Source: Sinonovacula constricta (taxonomy: Eukaryota > Mollusca > Bivalvia > Cardiida > Solecurtidae). Taken from it: a stretch of DNA of 64,000 nt. The notes below the pieces were generated by a model. It saw only the letters and a list, made by a program, of their open reading frames with translations, did no database searches and was not told the origin of the DNA. Position numbers and translations under genes: made by a program. The stretch lies in assembly GCA_007844125.1 (NCBI GenBank), contig CM017565.1, positions 13,630,618 through 13,694,617 of the forward strand, given 5' to 3'. Positions within the stretch are counted from its first letter, which is position 1. Each line of letters begins with the position of its first letter. Positions 11,741-23,445 of this stretch are shown piece by piece.

Positions 11741-12429
11741 AATAGAGTGAATATACAGGGATTCTCAGTACGTGCTTTGGTCTGCATACATTGTTAAGTA
11801 GCTTCTGCAGAAAATAAGGTTGCCAATTACAGATAATACATTCAAGTAATAAAATGCCTTGTTTTGGACAATGCATTAAATATACACATAAGACTCTATA
11901 AATAAATACAGCAGTTTCAGTTCAAATCAGGGCTACGTAGCTCTAATTGGTACTGTAAAATTATCATTTCACAATTGTACCACTGACCTATAGACATAGG
12001 TATATGTCTTTGTTTGTATCATATAAACTTTGTTATTATGTTGGTTTTGACCTTCAAACCGTAGATATAGTTTGCAGCATTACGTATAGTTTGTGATTAT
12101 TGTGCATAGATCTTGATGAAGAAATGAAATACCAGAAGCTTAATATATTGCCTTTTCTCTCTCCCTCTTTCACTCTCTCTCTTTCAGTGTTTCTGTCTCA
12201 ATATATTGCTATGCAGGCCCAATTTTACTATATTACAGTATCGAGGCCCTTGGATATGGTTGACATCTTGCTGGGGATACTTTTCCTCTACTATTACCTC
12301 CGAGGTCTATTTTAGAAAGTAAAAATGCCTTAGAATGCTTATGTACCATTCCTTATTAACCTGGCCAACTCACCCCATATCAACCTTGGTCTCCCACAAG
12401 ATAAGCTCCCTCTGGAATCCCCACACTGG
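11741..12429. other. Unique spacer
   Basis: The stretch contains a pyrimidine-rich (CTCTCT) patch around 12155-12185. No gene, SINE or array was recognised. Confidence 0.5.
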
Positions 12430-12612
12430 TGAACTTTTTCTGAGGCCAAAGTGGGATAATTTTCTCTTGTCAAGTGTGGGATTTGTTATATATATATAAA
12501 CAAAGAAGAAAGTTATCTATTTCCAAGCAGGGAGATTTCTGAAAATCTGCAAAACACATCTCATTTTTTAAATAATTTTGAACCTTAAAAGTGGGACATT
12601 TCACATGTATGA
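12430..12612 (+). repeat. Duplicated module, copy 2 (reduced)
   Basis: It repeats the order seen at 11465-11740: TTCTGAGGCCAAAGTGGGA, then GTGGGATTTGTTATATATAT, TTTCCAAGCAGGGAGATTTC, AATAATTTTGAACCTTAAAA and TTTCACATGTATGAAT. Divergence is moderate and the internal 23-bp repeats are not expanded. It shows the module before or without expansion. Confidence 0.75.
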
Positions 12613-13248
12613 ATCCCAATCCAGAAATCTAATACAACCAATGTAAATAAATATTTCAGGTTGATTAAATCAGACCTGTCAACCTTCAATTGACTTCCTT
12701 AACAAATTTAACACTTAGCAAATACACAAATTTCAATTGATTTAAGATGAGTACTGTGACTAATGTAATCAAAAATGAAAACAAATGAGTGAACAAACCA
12801 TGAACAATGTACTCATTCAATAAGCTCAGTAATCAGTCAAATACAGTAGAGAAATAACCCAAAGTAAACATAAATAATCCTTGATTAAAGAGGAGCACGT
12901 AAGAGGGTAATGTAATTAAATTGAAGAAAAATAAGTCAACTGAAAATGAAAACATGTTTCATTCAATAAGAACAATGGTAGGTTAATGTTGTAGAGGAAT
13001 GAAGAAGAAAATTATAATGCTATAATTTGATCTTTGGCACCGTTTTTATTGTTTTAAAACAAGAGTAATGAAATATTTGGCAAGACTGCCAGCTTGTAAA
13101 TATCCAATATTTAAATTTTTCATTTTTTTATACACTGCACACTACAGACATAAAGGAATTAACTTTCAAAGTTCAATATTAGGCCAACCTGTGGATCAAG
13201 AAAGCTGCAATAATTTGTAATCAGAGTAAACTAGTACAGAGATAGGCT
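12613..13248. other. Unique AT-rich spacer
   Basis: No array, SINE or coding signal is visible. Confidence 0.5.
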
Positions 13249-13250
13249 GA

Positions 13251-13282
<32 letters not shown>

Positions 13283-13335
13283 TTGTGTGTGTGTGTTTGT
13301 GTGTGTGTGTGTAGTTTGTGTAGTGTGTGTGTGTT

Positions 13336-13366
<31 letters not shown>

Positions 13367-13417
13367 TTGTGTGTGTGTGTCTGTATGTGTGTGTGTGTGT
13401 GTGTTTGTGTGTGTGTT

Positions 13418-13464
<47 letters not shown>

Positions 13465-13484
13465 CTGTATGTGTGTGTGTGTGT
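13249..13484 (+). repeat. (GT)n compound microsatellite, about 235 bp
   Basis: GT dinucleotide tracts are interrupted at near-regular 12-20 bp intervals by TTTG, and in places by GTGTGTCTGTATGTGTG. The GTCTGTATGTG block occurs twice (about 13378 and 13462), pointing to a duplication of roughly 84 bp. All Cys/Val or His/Thr reading frames across it are artefacts. It may adopt Z-DNA. Confidence 0.97.
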
Positions 13485-13570
13485 CACACCAGCATTTCTA
13501 CATGGTGTCAGGTGGACTGTACATATGATCACACCAACATCTCTACATGGTGTCAGTCAGGTGGACTGTA
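13485..13570 (+). repeat. Two-copy direct repeat after the (GT)n tract
   Basis: CACACCAGCATTTCTACATG and CACACCAACATCTCTACATG each continue into GTGTCAG...GTGGACTGTACA. The copies are about 44 bp apart, with a small GTCA insertion in the second. Confidence 0.8.
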
Positions 13571-13865
13571 CAAAAAGGCAGCAAACAGGATTGATTGATA
13601 TCATATCAAAACATTCTATCCATATCGGTCATTTTTCTATTGCTTTTAAACTGACTTCCCCAAAAACACTGCACCAGACAAAATGCACTTTATTCTTGAT
13701 GCCATCAATTTTCCTGCTTTTACATATCAACCTGTCAGGGTGTGGTTTAACTGGCTCCATTCATGCCAGTTTAAAAACGTAATGTTGTGTTGACAGTACA
13801 GACTGTAACATTTAGGTCTATCACTTATACAATAGACATTGTGTGTTTATAATAAAAATGTGTGC
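13571..13865. other. Spacer between (GT)n and the 49-bp array
   Basis: Unique sequence with no recognised feature. Confidence 0.5.
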
Positions 13866-15261
13866 CCCTTCAAATGGAACCAAGCCAGACAGCTGTCACT
13901 GTGCTGTTTGTTTACCCTTCAAATGGAACCAAGCCAGACAGCTGTCATTGTTCTGTTTGTTTACCCTTGAGATGGAACCAAGCCAGACAGCTGTCACTGT
14001 TCTGTTTGTTTACCCTTCAAATGGAACCAAGCCAGACAGCTGTCAATGTTCTGTTTGTTTACCCTTCAAATGGAACCAAGCCAGACAGCTGTCACTGTGC
14101 TGTTTGTTTACCCTTCAAATGGAACCAAGCCAGACAGCTGTCATTGTTCTGTTTGTTTACCCTTGAGATGGAACCAAGCCAGACAGCTGTCACTGTTCTG
14201 TTTGTTTATCCTTCAAATGGAACCAAGCCAGACAGCTGTCACTGTTCTTTTTGTTCACCCTTCAAATGGAACCAAGTCAGACAGCTGTCACTGTTCTGTT
14301 TGTTTAACCTTAAATTAAGAACCAAGCTAGACAGCTGTCAATGTTCTGTTTGTTTACCCTTGAGATGGAACCAAGCCAGACAGCTGTCACTGTTCTGTTT
14401 GTTTACCCTTCAAATGGAACCAAGCCAGACAGCTGTCACTGTTCTGTTTGTTTACCCTTCAAATGGAACCAAGCCAGACAGCTGTCACTGTTCTGTTTGT
14501 TTATCCTTCAAATGGAACCAAGCCAGACAGCTGTCACTGTGCTGTTTGTTTACCCTTCAAATGGAACCAAGCCAGACAGCTGTCATTGTTCTGTTTGTTT
14601 ACCCTTGAGATGGAACCAAGCCAGACAGATGTCACTGTTCTGTTTGTTTACCCTTCAAATGGAACCAAGCCAGACAGCTGTCACTGTTCTGTTTGTTTAC
14701 CCTTCAAATGGAACCAAGCCAGACAGCTGTCATTGTTCTGTTTGTTTACCCTTGAGATGGAACCAAGCCAGACAGCTGTCACTGTTCTGTTTGTTTATCC
14801 TTCAAATGGAACCAAGTCAGACAGCTGTCACTGTTCTGTTTGTTTATCCTTCAAATGGAACCAAGCCAGACAGCTGTCATTGTTCTGTTTGTTTACCCTT
14901 GAGATGGAACCAAGCCAGACAGCTGTCACTGTTCTGTTTGTTTACCCTTCAAATGGAACCAAGCCAGACAGCTGTCACTGTGCTGTTTGTTTACCCTTCA
15001 AATGGAACCAAGCCAGACAGCTGTCACTGTTCTGTTTGTTTATCCTTCAAATGGAACCAAGCCAGACAGCTGTCACTGTGCTGTTTGTTTACCCTTCAAA
15101 TGGAACCAAGCCAGACAGCTGTCATTGTTCTGTTTGTTTACCCTTGAGATGGAACCAAGCCAGACAGCTGTCACTGTTCTGTTTGTTTACCCTTCAAATG
15201 GAACCAAGCCAGACAGCTGTCACTGTTCTGTTTGTTTACCCTTCAAATGGAACCAAGCCAG
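13866..15261 (+). repeat. Minisatellite, 49-bp unit, part 1 (about 28 copies)
   Basis: The unit includes CCCTTCAAATGGAACCAAGC and CAGACAGCTGTCACTGTTCT followed by GTTTGTTTA. Because 49 is 1 modulo 3, a frame cycles through all three phases and repeats every 49 codons, which explains the overlapping plus-strand frames of up to 277 codons. Variants CAAATGG/GAGATGG, GTTCTG/GTGCTG and TCACTG/TCATTG recur in fixed combinations. GAGATGG nearly always follows TCATTGTTCTG and appears every 3-5 units (about 147, 196 or 245 bp), so larger blocks have been copied. The array continues at 15547 after a SINE insertion. Confidence 0.97.
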
Positions 15262-15546
15262 GGATTGGGATTAGGGATTAGCCGGCATTTTTGCCGATAC
15301 TGCGCAGCGACATTTCTATCATTACAGCACAGGGGCACTTATGAGGTGCCCAGGGACTGAACCCGGCCGGTCCATTATACTGACACCGACGAGTCAGGCG
15401 TAATGCTGTCCCCGTAGCCCCGAGCGTTAGGAGGGAAGCCACTACTACCAACTTTAAAGTCTTTGGTATGACCCGGCCGGGGTTCGAACCCACGACCTCC
15501 CGATCCGCAAGCCGACGCTCTACCATCTGAGCTATTGCGGCCGGTA
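15262..15546 (-). mobile_element. Full-length tRNA-derived SINE inserted in the 49-bp array
   Basis: On the minus strand the element starts with a tRNA-like head. It has a pol III box A, TAGCTCAGATGG (15523-15534 on the plus strand), and a box B, GGTTCGAACCC (15480-15490). A non-tRNA body follows, with ACTTTAAAGTTGGTAGTAGT, TAACGCTCGGGG, a GTCGGTGTCAGTATAATGGA block, GGGCACCTCATAAGTGCCCC and GCAAAAATGCCGGC, then a short TAATCCC-rich tail. GGAACCAAGCCAG flanks it on both sides (15249-15261 and 15547-15559). This is consistent with a 13-bp target-site duplication, although the host array itself repeats this string. The most intact of four copies in the window. Confidence 0.93.
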
Positions 15547-16027
15547 GGAACCAAGCCAGACAGCTGTCATTGTTCTGTTTGTTTACCCTTGAGATGGAAC
15601 CAAGCCAGACAGCTGTCACTGTTCTGTTTGTTTATCCTTCAAATGGAACCAAGTCAGACAGCTGTCACTGTTCTGTTTGTTTATCCTTCAAATGGAACCA
15701 AGCCAGACAGCTGTCATTGTTCTGTTTGTTTACCCTTGAGATGGAACCAAGCCAGACAGCTGTCACTGTTCTGTTTGTTTACCCTTGAGATGGAACCAAG
15801 GCAGTCAGCTGTCATTGTGCTGTTTGTTTACCCTTGAGATGGAACTAAGTCAGACAGCTGTCACTGTTCTGTTTGTTTATCCTTCAGATGGAACCAAGTC
15901 AGACAGCTGTCACTGTTCTGTTTGTTTATCCTTCAAATGGAACCAAGTCAGACAGCTGCCAATGTGCTGTTTGTTTACCCTTCAAATGGAACCAAGGCAG
16001 ACAGCAGTCACTGAGTTGTTTGTTTAA
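15547..16027 (+). repeat. Minisatellite, 49-bp unit, part 2 (about 10 copies)
   Basis: This continues the array interrupted by the SINE. Units toward 15800-16020 become more diverged (AAGGCAGTCAGC, AACTAAGTCAG, GACAGCAGTCACTGAG), marking the old array edge. Confidence 0.96.
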
Positions 16028-16420
16028 TCTCAGTTATTACTGCCACGCTGCACACTTTTCCAGCATTTCTGTAAATGAGCCTAAAAAGATTGCATTCATC
16101 AGAATCCATTTCAATCCATCAAAAGTCTTCTCAATAACAAGGCCATAATAGAATGAAAAGCTTTGCTCAGAGTCTGGGACACATGCAAGTCCTGTAAAAT
16201 GCAAAGGGAGATTTAAAATAATATTGGGCAATTACTGAAATGTTGTACAGGTAATGAACTGTTGACACAACATAAGTTTAACTCTATCATTCTAGTCAGC
16301 AAATAGCACAGATCCTGATCTTCAATATCTGCATTGATTTGCTCACATGCAGCTAAACAGAGTCAGAGTAAATTGTTTCTTATATGAAAGATCTCAATAT
16401 GGCTGCTCTGAGGACACTGT
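16028..16420. other. Unique island between two arrays
   Basis: About 390 bp of unique sequence separates the 49-bp and 60-bp arrays. It carries the best-bounded exon-like segment on the minus strand (16037-16191, listed separately). Confidence 0.6.
16037..16191 (-). CDS. Candidate terminal exon, unrecognised protein
   Basis: On the minus strand a strong polypyrimidine tract and acceptor (CTCCCTTTGCATTTTACAG) precede 50 open codons and a TAA (phase 1 entry). The frame contains ACVPDSEQSFSFYYGLVIEK and later FLGSFTEMLEKCAAWQ before the stop. A possible GGCA|GTAATA donor overlaps the stop, so it could also be internal. Composition is protein-like (Trp, Tyr, Cys, balanced charge) but I recognise no family. 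The plus strand is also open here after GTTTAATCTCAG (VNEPKKIAFIRIHFNPSKVF), so strand is not certain. Confidence 0.28.
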
Positions 16421-17934
16421 TAAACCTTGTCAGAGGACAACCTCACTAGGTAGGCCACCCTGCTGCAAGGGGCACTTCTCTAGGTAAACCTTATCAGAGG
16501 ACCACCTCCCTAGGTAGGCCACCCTGCTGCAAGGGGCACTCCGTTAAACCTTGTCAGAGGACCACCTCACTTGGTAGGCCACCCGGCTACAAGGGGCACT
16601 CCGTTAAACCTTGTCAGAGGACCACCTCACTTGGTAGGCCACCCTGCTGCAAGGGGCACTCTGTTAAACCTTGTCAGAGGACCACCTCACTAGGTAGGCC
16701 ACCCTGCTGCAAGGGGCACTTCTCTAGGTAAACCTTGTCAGAGGACCACCTCCCTAGGTAGGCCACCCTGCTACAAGGGGCACTACATTAAACCTAGTCA
16801 GAGGACCACCTCCCTAGGTAGGCCACCCTGCTACAAGGGGCACTCCGTTAAACCTTGTCAGAGGACCACCTCCCTAGGTAGGCCCCCCTGCTAAAAGGGG
16901 CACTCCATTAAACCTTGTCAGAGGACAACCTCCCTAGGTAGGCCACCCTGCTGCAAGGGGCACTCTGTTAAACCTTGTCAGAGGACCACCTCACTAGGTA
17001 GGCCACCCTGCTACAAGGGGCACTCCGTTAAATCTTGTCAGAGGACCACCTCCCTTGGTAGGCCACCCTGCTACAAGGGGCACTCCGTTAAACCTTGTCA
17101 GAGGACTAGGTAGGCCACCCTGCTGCAAGGGGCACTTCTCTAGGTAAACCTTGCCAGAGGACCACCTCACTAAGTAGGCCACCCTGCTACAAGGGGCACT
17201 CCGTTAAACCTTGTCAGAGGACCACCTCACTAGGTAAGCCACCCTGCTACAAGGGGCACTCTGTTAAACCTTGTCAGAGGACCACCTCACTAGGTAGGCC
17301 ACCCTGCTGCAAGGGGCACTTCTCTAGGTAAACCTTGCCAGAGGACCACCTCCCTAAGTAGGCCACCCTGCTACAAGGGGCACTCCGTTAAACCTTGTCA
17401 AAGGACCACCTCACTGGGTAGGCCACCCTGCTACAAGGGGCACTCCGTTAAACCTTGTCAGAGGACCACCTCACTAGGTAGGCCACCCTGCTCCAAGGGG
17501 CACTCCGTTAAACCTTGTCAGAGGACCACCTCCCTAGGTAGGCCACCCGGCTAAAAGGGGCACTCCGTTAAACCTTGTCAGAGGACCACCTCCCTAGGTA
17601 GGCCACCCTGCTAAAAGGGGCACTCCGTTAAACCTTGTCAGAGGACCACCTCACTTGGTAGGCCACCCGGCTACAAGGGGCACTCCGTTAAACCTTGTCA
17701 GAGGACCACCTCACTTGGTAGGCCACCCTGCTGCAAGGGGCACTCTGTTAAACCTTGTCAGAGGACCACCTCACTAGGTAGGCCACCCTGCTCCAAGGGG
17801 CACTTCTCTAGGTAAACCTTGTCAGAGGACCACCTCCCTAGGTAGGCCACCCTGCTACAAGGGGCACTACATTAAACCTAGTCAGAGGACCACCTCACGA
17901 GGTAGGCCACCCTGCTGCAAGGGGCACTTCTCTT
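16421..17934 (+). repeat. Minisatellite, 60-bp unit, about 25 copies
   Basis: The unit runs TTAAACCTTGTCAGAGGACC, ACCTCACTAGGTAGGCCACC, CTGCTACAAGGGGCACTCCG. A minority of units carry a 6-bp extension in which the end reads CACTTCTCTAGGTAAACC, and these recur every four to nine units (near 16480, 16720, 17130, 17310 and 17800). One unit near 17105 lacks the ACCTCACT segment. Every frame contains stops at the TTAAAC or TAGG sites on the plus strand, so no gene is implied. Confidence 0.97.
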
Positions 17935-19610
17935 TAGAACTACTGCTACCTGGGACCTGCAAAACTTATTTCAGATCCAGTCATCACATTCAAACCTTTT
18001 TTAATCTGCACTAATAGGGACGCCACTTAAAACTTGTCACTTTTAGTATCATTGAATATGTTGTTCACACATGGGTAGATCTGGCTTGCTACCTTTTGGA
18101 GTTTGTAACTTTAATACATGTACTTTGGCATTAGCTTATCAAAATGACTAATGATAAGAAAGCATGTTATTTGTCATTAGTAAACCAACCCTAGAGCTAA
18201 TGTTGACCAAACTTTCTATAGAATAAATATGGCTCCAGAGGGAATGCAATGTACTGTCTAGATTTGAGAAACTATGCATTTCTACCTAATTTTCTCTTTT
18301 GTATTGTTATTAATATATGACACTTCAATCATGATTAATTATGCAATGCCATTACTGATTAGCAACATAAACAGCCTGTATAGGAGGAATTACATTGTAA
18401 CATGAGTCAGAACAATTTACTGACAGGATAATAATCTGGTTTTCAGTTATAACTACAAAAATATTTGTAGTATTTATTTATATTTATTACTTAAATTTCT
18501 GATGATATTTTTCATAATATAATATTGTACAATGATAATATTTGTTTTGACATCCATTCTATATTACATGTCTAATACGTAATGATGTTGACAAAAAAGT
18601 TTGCTTACTTACTAAGACGACAGTACCCACTATAACCTGTGTTAAAAGTGTATCTTATGCATCAAAATGAGAACAAATCTGTCCAGCTGTTGTGTCGGTA
18701 CTGCTAACAGAGGCCATGAAACTAATACAAGGCCACAAAACAATACCTTTATGGGCTAACTACAAGATAAAATAAGATAAAAACTCTTTTAATGAGGACA
18801 AGATAGCAACAAATAAGAAAAGTTCCAAATGATTTTTTACAACCAACTATTACCACAGACAAACTAAAATACTTAATACAGAACTTAACCATCCTCTCCC
18901 ATTGACAGGGTTAGCAATGGTGAATAAGATTGGATATTAAAAAGAAGCACTGAACTTTGATAAAAAGTTTGGAGAGACAATTAAGAAGATATCTATGCAT
19001 TAAAGAACAATCTCTCAGAAATTTAAATTTGGCATCCATTGTAGGATAATACACTACTGTAATACTATGCTGAGTACATGTAAGGGATGTATTACACAAA
19101 CACAACTGCATTATTAATGGCAAGACTTGAACTCTGAACCCTTAACATTGGGTGGTTGAGATGGCCACTACCCTTGTACTGCAGTAACCCACTAAACACA
19201 ATAACCCAGATGGGAACAAGCTTGCTGTATTAGCTCTTTTGTCATGGTTATCCTAAGCTGCCTTTGTTAACTTCAAATCCAAACATTAATTCACACATGT
19301 GTTTTGCATATTTTAAAACAGCCAAAGTTAAGTACAACCAAAACACTCACATGTAAAATGATTATATTAATTATAAGAAAACAAAACCTATTTAAGCAAA
19401 TTAAGAAAATACAATCCAGTAGAAATTAATATAAATATAAATAATGAAAACAAAAACAAGAAGCTTATAATTTGCATAATCCGGTTTACCTACTCCATAT
19501 TTTTTACCTGCTTATAAGTAGATTTTGCTTTTTCCGTAACATCAATATAATCTGATTAAACCTTATTGTTACTTGATGCCTCAGCAACTTGGAAGTGTTA
19601 AGGCATAAAG
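17935..19610. other. Unique AT-rich spacer
   Basis: No tandem array or SINE is present. TACATGTA palindromes occur at 18115-18122 and 19075-19082. No coding signal above background. Confidence 0.55.
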
Positions 19611-20241
19611 ATTTATACAATCATAAATTGTTGATATGAACCACAGACAATGAAGTACATGAATGTTTATACAATCATAAATCATTGATATGAACCACAG
19701 ACAATGAAGTACATGAATGTTTATACAATCATAAATCATTGATATGAACTACAGACAATGAAGTACATGAATGTTTATACAATCATAAATCACTGATATA
19801 AACCACAGACAATGAAGTACATGAATGTTTATACAATCATAAATCATTGATATGAACCACAGACAATGAAGTACATGAATGTTTATACAATCATAAATCA
19901 TTGATATGAACCACAGACAATGAAGTACATGAATGTTTATACAATCATAAATCGTTGATATGAACCACAGACAATGAAGTATATACAATCATAAATCATT
20001 GATATGAACCACAGACAATGAAGTACATGAATGTTTATACAATCATAAATCATTGATATGAACCACAGACAATGAAGTACATGAATGTTTATACAATCAT
20101 AAATCGTTGATATGAACCACAGACAATGAAGTATATACAATCATAAATCATTGATATGAACCACAGACAATGAAGTACATGAATGTTTATACAATCATAA
20201 ATCACTGATATGAACCACAGACAATGAAGTACATAAATGTT
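19611..20241 (+). repeat. Minisatellite, 54-bp unit, about 12 copies
   Basis: The unit contains TTTATACAATCATAAATCAT, TGATATGAACCACAGACAAT and GAAGTACATGAATG. Two units (joining at about 19980 and 20133) are 43 bp because 11 bp between GAAGTA and TATACAATC is missing. Both are preceded by an AAATCGTTGA variant, so one deletion event was copied as part of a multi-unit block. Open minus-strand frames over the array are repeat by-products. Confidence 0.97.
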
Positions 20242-21320
20242 TTACTGATTAAAATGTTAAATTTCTTACATACCTCCATCAAATGAATATTTCATTAAAT
20301 CAAACATACATGAATCAAACATACATGAACTCAAAACATAGTTACTTATACCTAATTACTAGTATTACTGATATTACTACTTCACTTCATTAACTTTCTC
20401 TTTACCTAAACTTGCCATTGAAGCATTTACCCAATTATCTAGTCATTTCATTTAAACTTCTCTTCACACAAACACTAATTAGTTATATTGCTATGCAAAA
20501 CACATTGATAGAATGTCCAGGGCTATTTAACACTGCTGATTGCTATGTAAACTTAGCAACAAATTAAGCTTACAAATACCAATCTATGAGCAGTGAATTC
20601 AGGTTCATGATGCATGATGAAGTAACAAACTGATCAGTCAGAATTGAATCCTTACTAAACCATTGTTTCCTATCACATTCTTAATTACAGCCTTGTCCAT
20701 TAGGGACCACTTGTGGAGTCCTAGAGCTACATATATATTAGCAGGTCTAATCAACTAATAGGGACACAAGTTAATAGTGAAGTCATTGGTTGGACTCAGG
20801 GGGACAGCAACATTATCCTATGTCTTCATGGGTCATGGTCAGTTTACTGGACAACACATGGAACACTTTATTTATAACAACAAAATGACATTTAGCTCCA
20901 GATTCCTAGGTTAAATGAAAGGAGACAAAGAAATTTAAAAAAAAAAGAGCGCACCATCTCTACAAAAGCCTAAAAAACTAATATTTAAATGTCTGGGTTC
21001 TAAAATGAAAGCATTTAAAAAAAGAAAGATGTCACCTGGGGACACATTTAGCTTGTATATCGTGTCTAACCCAAGTAAAAGCCCCAAGTGCTAGACAGAT
21101 TTGAAGTAAAAATCAAGAACCAGCTGCTGGCATGTCTTCTACATTTCCTTTTTGCAGTCTTGTATCATATCTCAGGCCAGTATATATGTTATTACTGTTT
21201 GGTCTTGGTGCCTCGTTGTTGTTGATACAATGGCAAAAGCTTGCTTTTATTTGCAACAAAGACTTTGTTAGCTCAGTCAAAATGATTCGCAACAAACAGA
21301 TTCTCAACCCCAAAAGTCCA
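20242..21320. other. Unique spacer upstream of a SINE
   Basis: No array or confident coding sequence is visible. A poly(A) run is near 20936-20946. The last 12 bases are the left target-site duplication of the SINE at 21321. Confidence 0.5.
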
Positions 21321-21580
21321 GTTGGCTTGCGGATTGGGAGGTTGTGGGTTCGAACCCCGGCCGGGTCATACCAAAGACTTTAAAGTTGGTAGTAGTGGCT
21401 TCCCTCCTAACGCTCGGGGCTAAGGGGACAGCAGTATCATGTATCATGTATCGGTGTCAGTATAATGGACCGGCCGGGTTCAGTCCCTGGGCACCTCATA
21501 AGTGCCCCTGTGCTATAATGATAGAAATGTCGCTGCGCAGTATCGGCAAAAATGCCGGCTAATCCCATCCCATTCCATCC
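21321..21580 (+). mobile_element. 5'-truncated tRNA-derived SINE with 12-bp TSD
   Basis: Same family as 15262-15546, in plus orientation. It begins inside the tRNA head (GTTGGCTTGCGGATTGGGAG), keeps box B (GGTTCGAACCC) but lacks box A, and then has the complete body and a CCATCC-type tail. The GTCGGTGTCAG region is altered by a small local duplication (ATCATGTATCATGTATCGG). CCCAAAAGTCCA at 21309-21320 is repeated exactly at 21579-21590, a clear target-site duplication. Confidence 0.92.
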
Positions 21581-21590
21581 CAAAAGTCCA

Positions 21591-23445
21591 TTTATATCAG
21601 GTTAAAAGCATTAAATGGATATACCAAAGCATTTGGACAAGAACAGGAAAACCTTGTTTCTAGCAGGCATCAGTAAAGGTCATTAGTTTGTATTGTTTTT
21701 TCTGGATTGTATTTACCTGAATATAGTTCTGGAAGGTTCTGGAATGTCATTGAAATGCTAAATGCAGATATTACATCTAAAATTTAAGTGAGTTTACAAA
21801 AAGTGGTTCAAAACACTTCTGGTCAATGTTAATGTCAACACCCCAATATTAAGGTTTAAATATGTTTCGATGATTTTAATTGTTTTACATTTACTCTGCA
21901 GGTAACAGAAATATCAAATTATCCCATTAAACAAATAAGGAAATAATATCTCAGAATAAGCTGAGTTGTATAAAGAGCAGGTTGCTGTTTTAAATCTTTG
22001 ACAATGTGTTTAATTCATGTAATCCAATAAATCTTAATGGTATTAATTTTGAGATATATTTACCCAACGTTTTGTTTTTATTGCAACAACTTCATTCAAA
22101 GATAATAAAAAGATTTATTTCTATAGAATTTGAAGAAAATAATGTGATTCCTAATCAGACAGTCCAAGGGTTCCTTACCAAAGCCTGATTAGTTTTCGTA
22201 CAGCAGGTTTTTGGACAAATTGGCTTGAAACAAAAAGTAGATGGCTTGCTGACACATAAAGCATCATTTGTAGCAGAAACAGTGGAGAGATTAGATTGTC
22301 CCACACAGGCTGGTAGATTCAGGTCCCAAATATAGACACAAGTGATGTGATCAATCAGACAACACCAAGACAAGTCCTGTGCAACAGGATCAATGTGAGG
22401 CTGAAACAGTGGCGTTGCAGTATCTGGGTCAGAATAACTTCGATAAAATAACCTCTTTTGGTAGTTAATCCGGGCAGAGTAGTTTAATATATATTCTTTG
22501 AAATACTTTCACTGGACATCATGTACAACATTCATTTTTTTTTTAAATATCTTACTTGAACATTTTTTTCCTAAGAAAACCTCAAATTCAAATAAATAAT
22601 CAGACAAAAGATATTTCAAGCAGATCGATTTCAATACTTAAATAAATAAATAAGTTGATACAAGATTTGAGTAGACCTTTCATAAACTTACAGGAATAAA
22701 CCATCTTTCTCATCACTTCATTTTATACTTACCCACATCATGCTATGAGAATTAACCACAAGAATCCAGCATAACTAGATGGTAAACATATACATGTTAT
22801 TGGTTTCCATACACTTACAACTCCATCGCTGTACAAATAATATAGTTTAGATGATATATAAAACCAATATACCAATCAATTTTCAAAAAGAAACACTAAA
22901 AAAATGAACAGTTTTAGGAATTGATACCTTTGTTGTACATGCTGTTGGCTGATCCTAGAAGTGAACTCAGTCTCAGTAAAAGGAGACAATTCTACCAATG
23001 TTCACATGGAAGCTGACTACATATATGTATATATCTTTTGAAACAAGTCTTTTTAAAAAATCTCATATTTAGGGAGTGTGAAGCATACTGTTTATAGACA
23101 GCATATAAGGAAACAAGTTAATTACATTCATAAAATATATCAAACTTTCTTCAGATGCAAGTAAATAATAACATAAAAAGCTGGAATTACTTGTTAAGCT
23201 TACTTAAGCTTTCTTGTGATATACCAAACTTACTGCATAATTAAACGAGAAACAATACATATATAAATATTTCCTATAAAAAACAAACAGGTATATTCTT
23301 GAGAGGCCAAAATATGTTTGGGAGGACTAGGTATTATGTGGTTATGCTTGTATTTTCTTGTGCAGTTTCTGGCCATTTTTAGCCAAAATTGAATTACAAA
23401 CATTACAAACATTAATTTCACTTCCAATAGACAAGGAGAATGATG
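21591..23445. other. Unique AT-rich spacer with one exon-like segment
   Basis: Mostly low-complexity AT-rich DNA. The segment 22179-22332 is open in several frames on both strands and is listed separately. No array or SINE was found. Confidence 0.5.
22179..22309 (-). other. Exon-like segment, strand unresolved (low confidence)
   Basis: On the minus strand CTGAATCTACCAG precedes 131 nt and a TTTG|GTAAGG donor. The frame entered in phase 1 reads a Cys-rich peptide (CVGQSNLSTVSATNDALCVS, then PICPKTCCTKTNQAL). A second minus frame is also open. On the plus strand TTTTCGTACAG at 22193-22203 leads into 43 open codons including QKVDGLLTHKASFVAETVER and LDCPTQAG, ending at TAG 22333. An island open in three frames across both strands is unusual for this AT-rich DNA, but I cannot choose the coding strand or name a family. 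Confidence 0.25.

Noticed and set aside
13249..13600. Cys/Val-rich and His/Thr-rich frames over the (GT)n tract
   Set aside because: Direct translation of a dinucleotide microsatellite.
15480..15534. A functional tRNA gene, because box A and box B are intact
   Set aside because: The tRNA-like part continues into a conserved non-tRNA body shared by three other copies with target-site duplications, so it is a SINE head.
13866..16027. Regularly spaced repeats that might suggest a CRISPR array
   Set aside because: The whole 49-bp unit repeats, with no unique spacers between repeats, and the context is eukaryotic with SINEs.
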